A stretch of DNA of 33,127 bases from Anaerolinea thermophila. Its GTDB lineage: Bacteria > Chloroflexota > Anaerolineae > Anaerolineales > Villigracilaceae. How positions within the stretch are numbered: the stretch's first letter is position 1; each line of letters starts with the position of its first letter. Of the stretch, positions 1 through 6,497 are shown in pieces. The notes beneath the pieces were generated by a model that worked only from the letters and a program-made list of their open reading frames with translations, was not told the origin of the DNA and did no database searches. The stretch is taken from positions 1 to 33,127 of the forward strand of contig DYKZ01000010.1 in assembly GCA_020722345.1 (NCBI GenBank), given 5' to 3'. The position numbers and the translations under genes were made by a program.

Positions 1-130
1 CTTCGTTGCCTTTGTGTCCTTCGTGTTTAAAAAGGTTTTTGCAGTGGACTCAACATTTTCAAAGCGTCCGTGAATTTCCTTCGTTGCCTTTGTGTCCTTC
101 GTGTTTAAAAAGGTTTTTGCAGTGGACTCA
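1..130 (-). repeat. MITE-like repeat, nested partial copies
   Basis: Read on the minus strand this is the left part of the element found complete at 2555-2731 and 32937-33117. A 52-bp stretch occurs twice without mismatch, at 1-52 and 79-130, with a 78-bp period. On the minus strand the first unit runs from its terminal TGAGTCCACTGC to about 78 bp into the element. There, where a full copy continues into its middle, a new left terminus begins and runs off the window edge. This is either a tandem duplication of the left end or one copy inserted in another. It lies just past the stop codon of the M23 peptidase gene. Confidence 0.85.
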
Positions 131-141
131 CTTCTAAGTTT

Positions 142-864
142 CTAATTGCCTCCGCTCCCACACACCAGCGCTTCATCCGGCGCGCTCTTGGCGTTGAGCG
201 GGAGGCCGAAGTAAGGCGAGGGGTCGAGGGTGTTTTCGATTTCCAGTTCGTTCAGAAACTTGCCTTCTTCGTCGCTCAGCACAATGGAGAAATGCAGATG
301 CACGCCGCAGGGATTGGCGGGGTCGCCGGTGTAGTTGCCCTGGTAGCCGAGGAAGGTCCCGGCCTCGATGAATTTCTCTGTCGTTCCCGGCGGGAACTCG
401 GACGAGATGAACGAGTTGCCATGCGGGTCGGCCATGTGGGTGTAGTAGAGCCAGATCTGGCGCGAGGGCTGGAGCGGGTCTTCGGGGACGCGCACGATGA
501 CCGCCGACTTCCACTCCGGCAGGCGCCACAGGTAGCCGGGGTAGGCCGCCACGACCGGGGTCACGCCCACGTCTGCGCCGCCGAAGATGTCCAGCCCGGT
601 GTGGCGGTGGCCGGGGCGAAAGGAGTCGTCCCACAGGTAGCCGATCAGGCCGTCGGTGGGCATGAGGAACGGGGTCTCGGGCGCGCAGCGGGTCCCGGCG
701 CGCACGGACCAGCCGGGATGATCTTGCGCGTGGCGGATCCATTCGAGGACGCGGGCCGAGCGTCCTGTGGTGGGAGCCAGGGTGCGGTAGAAGTAGTATC
801 CTGCTCCTGCCAGAATGCCGAGCGCGGCGACAGCCAGCAGAAGGCTTTGATGGCGTTTTTTCAT
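142..864 (-). CDS. M23 (LytM-type) metallopeptidase, membrane-anchored
   Basis: Predicted 240-aa zinc endopeptidase of family M23, which cuts peptide bridges of peptidoglycan or acts as a murein-hydrolase activator. An N-terminal hydrophobic segment (about residues 7-27) after KKR suggests an exported protein anchored by a signal anchor. The catalytic set is visible: H88 and D92 in HTGLD, H143 in YTH, and H189/H191 in HLHF, the usual M23 arrangement. C60, C186 and C235 could form a disulphide outside the cell. It is transcribed divergently from hsp20. A TATAAT on its strand ends 7 bases before the ATG, so the mRNA may be leaderless. The family call is secure; whether it is an active hydrolase in the envelope is inferred. 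Confidence 0.88.
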   Translation of the reverse strand: MKKRHQSLLLAVAALGILAGAGYYFYRTLAPTTGRSARVLEWIRHAQDHPGWSVRAGTRCAPETPFLMPTDGLIGYLWDDSFRPGHRHTGLDIFGGADVGVTPVVAAYPGYLWRLPEWKSAVIVRVPEDPLQPSRQIWLYYTHMADPHGNSFISSEFPPGTTEKFIEAGTFLGYQGNYTGDPANPCGVHLHFSIVLSDEEGKFLNELEIENTLDPSPYFGLPLNAKSAPDEALVCGSGGN

Positions 865-871
865 GGGCAGG

Positions 872-877
872 ATTATA
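872..877 (-). promoter_or_regulatory. -10 box TATAAT of the M23 gene, probably leaderless
   Basis: On the minus strand a perfect TATAAT sits in a GGG-TATAAT-CC context and ends 7 bases before the ATG at 864. Normal spacing from -10 box to start site places transcription initiation at or next to the A of the start codon, leaving no room for a ribosome binding site. No convincing -35 box was seen 16-18 bases upstream. Confidence 0.5.
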
Positions 878-933
878 CCCTCCCATTCTTATAAAAAATC
901 TATTTTCCTTTGCCATGTTTCTTACATCCCCCG

Positions 934-941
934 GCTATCAT
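934..941 (+). promoter_or_regulatory. possible -10 region of hsp20 (GCTATCAT)
   Basis: The octamer GCTATCAT lies 41 bases before the Hsp20 start. The same octamer recurs in intergenic DNA at 9209-9216, 15820-15827 and 15841-15848, each time upstream of a gene, which suggests a lineage-typical -10 element (TATCAT). No good -35 partner is visible, and no CIRCE-type inverted repeat was seen. Confidence 0.3.
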
Positions 942-982
942 TCGGGCATCTTCAACCGCAGATATTCCAAAAGGAGATACCC

Positions 983-1387
983 ATGACTTACTTTCTTGCC
1001 CCTACCCCGTACCGCATGGCGCGCCGCTTTGCCCGCATGGCAGAATGTGAACAGCCTGATCCCTCGCGCCGCTACACCCTCTCTGTGGACATCCGCGAGC
1101 AGGATGACGCCTACGTCCTCAACGCCCTCGTCCCCGGGCTGAAAGCCGACGACCTCAACATCCAGGTGCTGGAGGACGTGGTCACCATCGAAGGTGAGTT
1201 CAAGGGCGACGAGAACGAGTACCTGATGCGCGAACTGCCGCACGGTTCGTTCCGCCGGACCCTGCGCCTGCCCGCCGCGCTGGACGCTTCGAAGGCCCAG
1301 GCGAAGATCACCGACGGCGTGCTTACCCTGACGCTGCCCAAGGCCGAGTCCGCCCGCCCGAAGAACATCAAGGTCACCGTCAAATAA
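983..1387 (+). CDS. Hsp20 / alpha-crystallin small heat-shock protein
   Basis: Small ATP-independent chaperone of 134 aa that holds unfolding proteins for later refolding. The alpha-crystallin domain spans about residues 32-134, with the typical stretch LVPGLKADDLNIQV, an IEGE strand, an FRRTLRLP strand and a GVLTLTLPK segment near the C-terminus. A short arginine-rich N-terminal arm (residues 1-25) precedes it. The ATG at 983 is chosen over upstream in-frame starts because AAGGAGA sits 7 bases before it. It is a single gene with its own terminator at 1415-1456, divergent from the M23 peptidase. Confidence 0.92.
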   Translation: MTYFLAPTPYRMARRFARMAECEQPDPSRRYTLSVDIREQDDAYVLNALVPGLKADDLNIQVLEDVVTIEGEFKGDENEYLMRELPHGSFRRTLRLPAALDASKAQAKITDGVLTLTLPKAESARPKNIKVTVK

Positions 1388-1414
1388 ATTCTGACCTTGC
1401 AGGCATTTCTCCTC

Positions 1415-1456
1415 CGCCGTCAGGAGCAGTTCCCGGCTGCCCCTGGCGGCGTTTTC
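1415..1456 (+). terminator. Rho-independent terminator after hsp20
   Basis: A 10-bp stem (1415-1424 with 1442-1451, one G-U pair) has a second small GCAG/CTGC stem inside its loop and is followed by TTTTC. It lies 28 bases after the hsp20 stop. Confidence 0.75.
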
Positions 1457-1506
1457 GCGCCGGTTTTCAGGTAAAATACCCGCATTCCCTTGCTTCGGAG
1501 ATCCAT

Positions 1507-2523
1507 GTGCGCATCCGACTCATTCTCCTACTGTTTGCATTTCTCTTCCTGACCTCCTGCTCTGGCAGCGCGACTCCCGATGCGGCCCTGCCGACGCCGA
1601 CTTTTACCCCGCAGCCGACTGCCACCCCTGCCAACCCGCTGGTCATTCTCATCCTGCCTGCCGACATGCCGGAGGAAGAATCCAACCAGTACCAGACGCT
1701 CATTTACAACCTGGCGCAGGAGAACGCGCTGCGCTTCCAGGTGCGCAACACGCTTTCGGTGGAGGAGTTGCAGGCCGAACTCCCGGCCCTGAAAGTGGTC
1801 ATTGCCCTCGCCCCGGATCCGGGTCTGGCGGCGCTCGCCGCGTCCGCGCCGGAAGTGCAGTTCCTGGCCGTGAACGTCCCTGGCCTGACTGCCGGGGGCA
1901 ACCTGTCCACCATCGGCGGCTCCGACCGCCCGGTGGACAAGCAGGCTTTCCTGGCCGGCTACATCACGGCCATGGTTGCCCCGGAGTGGCGGGCGGGCAT
2001 CCTTTCGCAACGCGACACCCCCGGCGGCGAGGCGGCGCGCACGGCCTTCACCAACGGCTACCGTTTTTATTGCGGCTATTGTCGCAGCCCCAATTTCACC
2101 CAGCCGTCCTACGATTACCCGATCATCGTCCGCATTCCCACCGACGCCCTGGAGAGCGAGTACCTCGGCTACGCCGCCGCCCTGCTCGATTACATGGTCA
2201 GGGCGGCCTACATCTACCCCGAGGTGGCAAAGCCCGACGTAATCGCCTACATGGCCCAGTCTGGCGTGCTGATGGTGGGGCAGGAATTGCCGGGCGAGGA
2301 AATCCGCCCCTATTGGATTGCCAGCATCCAGCCGAACGTCATCCCCGCCATCCAGAACGTTTTCGCGGACCTGCTGGCCGGGCGTGGCGGGCAGGCGATC
2401 CCTACCCCGCTGTATCTCACCGATGTCAATTCCAGCCTGCTGACGGAGGGCAAACTGCGCCTGGCGCAGGAGGTGCTCGACGGCCTGCAGAACGGGACGA
2501 TTGGGACGGGAGTCAATCCCTGA
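1507..2523 (+). CDS. BMP/PnrA-like substrate-binding lipoprotein, orphan
   Basis: 338-aa exported lipoprotein. A hydrophobic signal peptide ends in the lipobox LTSC (Cys18), followed by a Thr/Pro-rich linker (residues about 23-43) typical of Chloroflexota lipoproteins. The rest resembles the periplasmic-binding fold of the Bmp family (PnrA/TmpC, nucleoside or Med-type receptors): a beta strand VILILPADM, a middle section with IGGSDRPVDKQAFLAGYITAMV, and a late section reporting binding-site strands. The start is GTG: GGAG lies 6 bases upstream and no in-frame ATG fits the signal peptide. No ABC permease or ATPase is next to it, so the ligand and partner are unknown. Family assignment is by overall pattern and is moderate. 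Confidence 0.7.
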   Translation: MRIRLILLLFAFLFLTSCSGSATPDAALPTPTFTPQPTATPANPLVILILPADMPEEESNQYQTLIYNLAQENALRFQVRNTLSVEELQAELPALKVVIALAPDPGLAALAASAPEVQFLAVNVPGLTAGGNLSTIGGSDRPVDKQAFLAGYITAMVAPEWRAGILSQRDTPGGEAARTAFTNGYRFYCGYCRSPNFTQPSYDYPIIVRIPTDALESEYLGYAAALLDYMVRAAYIYPEVAKPDVIAYMAQSGVLMVGQELPGEEIRPYWIASIQPNVIPAIQNVFADLLAGRGGQAIPTPLYLTDVNSSLLTEGKLRLAQEVLDGLQNGTIGTGVNP

Positions 2524-2554
2524 TTTACCGGCGATGAACGGAGAGAAAAAGGAT

Positions 2555-2731
2555 TGAGTCCACTGCAAAAACCTTTTTAAACACGAAGGGACACAAAGGC
2601 AACAAAGGAAATTCAAGGACGCTTTGAAAATGTCGAACCACGACGCAGATTGAATAATGATTTGTGATTTTGCATTTTCCTGGCGGTCTTCGCATGCTGC
2701 GCGGTGCAATAACCTGTTTGCAGTACAGTCA
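2555..2731 (+). repeat. MITE-like element, complete copy (177 bp)
   Basis: Begins TGAGTCCACTGCAAAAA and ends in a near-complement of that (…TTTGCAGTACAGTCA), matching the copy at 32937-33117 over its whole length with a few substitutions and a 4-base deletion near the middle. It contains the motif CACGAAGG-GACACAAAGG. It has no open frame worth calling and no transposase. GGAT directly flanks both ends (2551-2554 and 2732-2735) and may be a 4-bp target duplication. It fills most of the gap between the lipoprotein stop and the metH promoter. Confidence 0.88.
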
Positions 2732-2797
2732 GGATTGCAATGGCAATCGTCACAAGAGGCGGGCGTTCTTCGAAGCGCATCTGCGAGGAGCGCAAAA

Positions 2798-2826
2798 TTG
2801 ACACGACTTTTCGACTGTGATACACT
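2798..2826 (+). promoter_or_regulatory. sigma70-type promoter of the metH block
   Basis: TTGACA (2798-2803), a 17-base spacer and TACACT (2821-2826) make a near-consensus promoter. Transcription would start near 2833, giving a leader of about 70 bases before metH. It lies 67 bases beyond the end of the repeat copy, so the repeat does not supply it. Confidence 0.75.
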
Positions 2827-2840
2827 GCCGTCCTCCCTTG

Positions 2841-2874
2841 CCGCCTCTCCAGCCTCTTTGGAGGCGGTTTTCGT
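2841..2874 (+). promoter_or_regulatory. leader hairpins before metH, possible attenuator
   Basis: Two mutually exclusive stems can form in the short leader: CCGCCTC (2841-2847) with GAGGCGG (2861-2867), or GCCTC (2852-2856) with GAGGC (2861-2865) around a TTTG loop. TTTTCGTTT follows immediately. The form is that of an intrinsic terminator inside the transcribed leader. The leader is too short for a SAM or cobalamin riboswitch and holds no leader peptide start, so any trigger is unknown. Confidence 0.4.
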
Positions 2875-2902
2875 TTAGCGTTATCTTTTTTGTGGAGTAA
2901 AC

Positions 2903-5900
2903 ATGTCTCTGCGTAAATACACCAACCGCCGCTACCTCGACGCTCTCGAAAAGAAAGTGCTTGTCTTCGACGGCGCAATGGGGACCAACCTGCAAAAAAT
3001 GAACCTCACCGCCGAGCATTTCGGCGGCGCACAATACTACGGATGCAACGACTATCTTGTGATTTCCTACCCTGAGGCCGTTGAGAAAGTCCACCGTTCG
3101 TTTCTGGAAGTCGGCGTGGATGTGATCGAAACCAATACCTTCCGGTCCAATCGCATCACGATGCAGGAATATGGTTTACAGGAGCGCGTCATCGAGATCA
3201 ACGAGACTGCGGCGCGGCTGGCAAGGCGACTCGCGGATGAGTACTCGACCGCGGACAATATCCCCTCCGCCGCAGAGGGTCAACGGTCAATGGTCAATGG
3301 TCATCCAAGATTTGTGGCAGGTTCGATGGGCCCGAGCGGCAGACTCCCTTCCGCTGATGACCCGGAACTCTCCAACATCACCTTCGACGAACTCGCCGAC
3401 GTTTTCCGCGAACAGGCTACCGGTCTGATTCGCGGCGGTGTGGATTTGATCTTGATTGAGACCTCGCAAGACATCCTCGAAGTCAAGGCCGCCATCCAGG
3501 GGGTGGTGAAGGCCTTCGAGGAAACCGGCGCCTGGCTGCCCATCCAGGCCCAAATTACCCTCGACACCACCGGGCGCATGTTGCTTGGCACCGACGCCGA
3601 AGCCGCCATTGCCATTCTGGAAGACTTGCCCATTGACGTCATTGGCTTGAACTGCTCCACCGGTCCCGAACATATGCGCGAGCCGATCCGCATCCTCGGC
3701 GAGGAGACGCGCCTGCCGGTCTCCTGCATCCCCAACGCCGGGCTGCCGCTCAACGTGGACGGCCAGGCTGTCTATCCGCTGGAGCCGGAGCCGTTCGCTT
3801 CGGCCTTGTACGAGTTCATCGAACGGAACCAGGTTTCGGTGGTGGGCGGCTGCTGCGGCACCACCCCTGCACACCTGCAAAAACTTATCGAAAAAGTACA
3901 CGGCCTGCCCCACCCGCCGCGTCCCAACCCAGAAACGCCGCGCCTGGCCTCGGGCATCAAGGCCATGACCATGCAGCAGGAGCCGCCGCCCTTCCTGATC
4001 GGCGAACGCTGCAATGCTCAGGGCAGCCGCCTCTTCAAAAAACTGCTGTTGGCTGAAGACTGGGACGCCATATTGACCGTGGCGCGCGACCAGGTGGACA
4101 ACGGCGCGCATGGCCTGGACATCTCGGTAGCCGTGACCGAACGCGGCGACGAGCCTTACCTGATGCGTCAGGTGGTGCGCAAACTCATCACCGCCGGCAT
4201 TGACGTGCCGCTGGTGATTGACAGCACCGAAGTGGATGTGCTTGAAACGGCGCTCAAGACTGCTCCTGGGCGCTGTCTGATTAACTCGACCCACCTCGAA
4301 GGCGGACGCGCCAAAGCCGACAAGGTTTTCAACCTGGCCAAGACCCACAACGCTGCCGTCATTGTGCTGACCATTGACGAGGCGGGCATGGCAAAAACCC
4401 GCGAACGAAAACTGGAAGTGGCCAAACGCATCTACGATATCGCCGTCAACGAACACGGCCTGCGTCCCAACGCGCTGGTCTTCGACGCCTTGACCTTTAC
4501 CCTGGCGACCGGCGACCCGGAATTTGCCGCTTCGGCCATCGAGACCATCGAGGGCATCCGGCTGATCAAGCAGGCCCTGCCCGGTGTGCTGACCTCGCTG
4601 GGGGTGTCGAACCTGTCCTTTGGCCTGGCGCAGAACGCCCGCCCGGTACTCAACTCGGTCATGCTCTATCACTGCGTGCGCGCCGGGCTGGACATGGCCA
4701 TCGTCAATCCTGCGCACATCAAACCCTACGGCGAAATCTCGCCCGAGGAGCGCGACCTGGCCGAAGACCTGATCTTCAACCGCCGCCCCGACGCCCTGCA
4801 GCGGTATATCGAATATTTCGCGGCCAATACCAACTTGGCTGAAACGACCGCGCGCGCCGATCCCACTGCAGGCATGACGGTCGCCCAGCGCTTGCACTGG
4901 CGCATCCTGGCGCGACACAAAGAAAACATCGAGGCCGACATTGACGAGATGATTGCCGCCGGGACGCATCCGTCGAAGCATGAGACCGCTGTGGAGGTGC
5001 TGAATACCGTCCTGCTGCCTGCCATGAAAGAAGTCGGCGACAAGTTCGGCGCAGGCGAATTGATTCTGCCCTTCGTGCTGCAATCTGCCGAGGTGATGAA
5101 AAAGGCCGTCGCCCGCCTCGAAACGTACCTGGAAAAACAGGAAGGCGTCAGCAAAGGCCTGGTCGTGCTGGCCACCGTTTACGGCGATGTGCATGACATC
5201 GGCAAGAACCTGGTCAAAACCATCCTGTCGAATAACGGTTACGATGTCATTGACCTGGGCAAACAGGTCCCCGCAGAAACCATCATCGGGAAAGCGGTGG
5301 AAGTCAACGCCGCGGCCATCGGTCTCTCGGCGCTGTTGGTATCCACCTCCAAGCAGATGCCGCTGATTGTCAACGAACTGCACCGGCGCGGGCTCAAGTT
5401 CCCCGTGCTGATCGGCGGCGCGGCCATCAACCGCCGCTTTGGGCGCCGCATCCTGTTTACCGAAAGCGAAGCCGCCTACGAACCCGGCGTTTATTACTGC
5501 AAAGACGCCTTCGAAGGCCTGGAAACGATGGATGCGCTCCTCTCGCCCGAAAAACGCGCCGAATTGCGCGCCAAGATCCAGCGCGAAGCCGAAATGGAAT
5601 TGGGACGCTCCCGCGTCGAACCTCCCGCCTCGAATGTTCAGCGTTCTTCGATCATTCCGCAGCCGGTTCCCCTCCCCGAAAAGTTGGGCGAGCGCCTGGT
5701 GCTGGACATGCCGCTTGAGATGATCTTCCAGCATCTCAACATCAACGAACTTTACCGCCTGTCGTGGGGCGCTAAGAACACCCATGGCGCGGAATGGGAA
5801 AAACTCAAAGCCGACTTCGATGCCCGCTTGGAGAAAATGAAAAAAGAGGCCCTGCGCGAAGGCTGGCTCAAGCCCCAGGCTGTCTACGGTTTCTTCCCCT

Positions 5901-6463
5901 GCCAGGCTGACGGCAACGACCTCATCGTTTACGACCCCGCCTCCGTTTCATCTGCTTATCCGCTTCAAAAGATCCGCTTTACGTTCCCCCGCCAACCCTA
6001 CGACGAACACCTGGCGCTCTCCGACTACTTTGCCGGCGTCGAATCCGGAAAAATGGATGTGGTTGCCCTGCAGGTCGTGACTGTTGGCCAGGCCGCCACC
6101 GGGAAATTCGACAGACTCCAGGCAGCCCAGGATTACACTGAGGCTTACTTCGTTCACGGCTTGGCTGTGCAGACTGCCGAAGCAACTGCCGCCTACCTGC
6201 ACGAACACATCCGCCGCGAACTGGGCATCGCCGAGGGGCAGGGAAAACGTTACTCGTGGGGCTATCCGGCCATCCCCGACTTGGAAGATCACCGCAAAGT
6301 CTTCGACCTGCTTCCCGGCGCCGAAAAAGTCCTCGGCATGAGTCTCAGCCCGGCCTATCAATTGATCCCCGAACAATCCACGGCGGCGATTATTGTCCAC
6401 CACCCGCAGGCGAAGTACTACTCGGTGGGCGAAAGCCGGGTGGAACAGTTAATGCGAACGTAG
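2903..6463 (+). CDS. metH: cobalamin-dependent methionine synthase
   Basis: Full-length (1186 aa) MetH, transferring methyl from methyltetrahydrofolate through cobalamin to homocysteine. Domains in order: homocysteine/zinc barrel (about 1-330; zinc ligands C251, C317, C318), pterin-binding barrel (about 360-620), cobalamin cap (about 650-745), B12-binding Rossmann domain (about 750-885) with the DVHDIG motif whose H764 is the lower cobalt ligand, and the SAM-dependent reactivation domain (about 930-1186) with RYSWGYPAIPDL. GGAG lies 6 bases before the ATG. Two heptamer arrays are translated inside it: at 3279-3306 in a loop of the first barrel (residues about 126-135) and at 5633-5653 in the linker before the reactivation domain. 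First gene of a block with HMT-MTHFR and coaX. Confidence 0.96.
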   Translation: MSLRKYTNRRYLDALEKKVLVFDGAMGTNLQKMNLTAEHFGGAQYYGCNDYLVISYPEAVEKVHRSFLEVGVDVIETNTFRSNRITMQEYGLQERVIEINETAARLARRLADEYSTADNIPSAAEGQRSMVNGHPRFVAGSMGPSGRLPSADDPELSNITFDELADVFREQATGLIRGGVDLILIETSQDILEVKAAIQGVVKAFEETGAWLPIQAQITLDTTGRMLLGTDAEAAIAILEDLPIDVIGLNCSTGPEHMREPIRILGEETRLPVSCIPNAGLPLNVDGQAVYPLEPEPFASALYEFIERNQVSVVGGCCGTTPAHLQKLIEKVHGLPHPPRPNPETPRLASGIKAMTMQQEPPPFLIGERCNAQGSRLFKKLLLAEDWDAILTVARDQVDNGAHGLDISVAVTERGDEPYLMRQVVRKLITAGIDVPLVIDSTEVDVLETALKTAPGRCLINSTHLEGGRAKADKVFNLAKTHNAAVIVLTIDEAGMAKTRERKLEVAKRIYDIAVNEHGLRPNALVFDALTFTLATGDPEFAASAIETIEGIRLIKQALPGVLTSLGVSNLSFGLAQNARPVLNSVMLYHCVRAGLDMAIVNPAHIKPYGEISPEERDLAEDLIFNRRPDALQRYIEYFAANTNLAETTARADPTAGMTVAQRLHWRILARHKENIEADIDEMIAAGTHPSKHETAVEVLNTVLLPAMKEVGDKFGAGELILPFVLQSAEVMKKAVARLETYLEKQEGVSKGLVVLATVYGDVHDIGKNLVKTILSNNGYDVIDLGKQVPAETIIGKAVEVNAAAIGLSALLVSTSKQMPLIVNELHRRGLKFPVLIGGAAINRRFGRRILFTESEAAYEPGVYYCKDAFEGLETMDALLSPEKRAELRAKIQREAEMELGRSRVEPPASNVQRSSIIPQPVPLPEKLGERLVLDMPLEMIFQHLNINELYRLSWGAKNTHGAEWEKLKADFDARLEKMKKEALREGWLKPQAVYGFFPCQADGNDLIVYDPASVSSAYPLQKIRFTFPRQPYDEHLALSDYFAGVESGKMDVVALQVVTVGQAATGKFDRLQAAQDYTEAYFVHGLAVQTAEATAAYLHEHIRRELGIAEGQGKRYSWGYPAIPDLEDHRKVFDLLPGAEKVLGMSLSPAYQLIPEQSTAAIIVHHPQAKYYSVGESRVEQLMRT
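3279..3306 (+). repeat. heptamer array inside metH
   Basis: Four units of 7 bp: GTCAACG, GTCAATG, GTCAATG, GTCATCC. They are translated as part of the segment EGQRSMVNGH, which sits in a surface loop between core strands, where E. coli MetH has a shorter, unrelated loop (comparison from memory). Confidence 0.8.
5633..5653 (+). repeat. weak heptamer array inside metH linker
   Basis: Three degenerate 7-bp units: AATGTTC, AGCGTTC, TTCGATC. They encode part of the flexible linker between the B12-binding and reactivation domains. The period is visible but imperfect, so this is one of the less certain arrays. Confidence 0.45.
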
Positions 6464-6483
6464 AGCGAGAGAACATCTCGCTC
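6463..6483 (+). repeat. palindromic hairpin over the metH stop codon
   Basis: Perfect 8-bp stem GAGCGAGA / TCTCGCTC with a 5-base loop GAACA. The left arm begins on the last base of the metH TAG. It lies just before the AGGAGA ribosome binding site of the next gene and has no T-run, so it is not a terminator. Its form (TAG, then CGAGA, five bases, TCTCG, then CTA) resembles the hairpin at 15114-15140. It may stabilise the upstream message or tune translation of the next gene. Confidence 0.65.
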
Positions 6484-6497
6484 GCTAGGAGAACAAT

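Noticed and set aside
863-982. Extended Hsp20 start at 863
   Set aside because: The extension crosses the divergent promoter region and a good ribosome binding site precedes ATG 983.
2524-2902. SAM or cobalamin riboswitch before metH
   Set aside because: The transcribed leader is only about 70 bases, no kink-turn or B12-box sequence was seen, and the upstream part is the MITE-like repeat.
3279-3306. CRISPR array
   Set aside because: The repeated units are 7-8 bp, tandem without spacers, partly inside coding regions, and no cas gene is present.
3287-5785. Very long open frame (832 codons) on the minus strand across metH
   Set aside because: It is antisense to a complete MetH with all motifs. 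Long antisense frames are expected in GC-rich DNA with this codon use. Its translation is rich in His, Gln and Gly with no recognisable domain.
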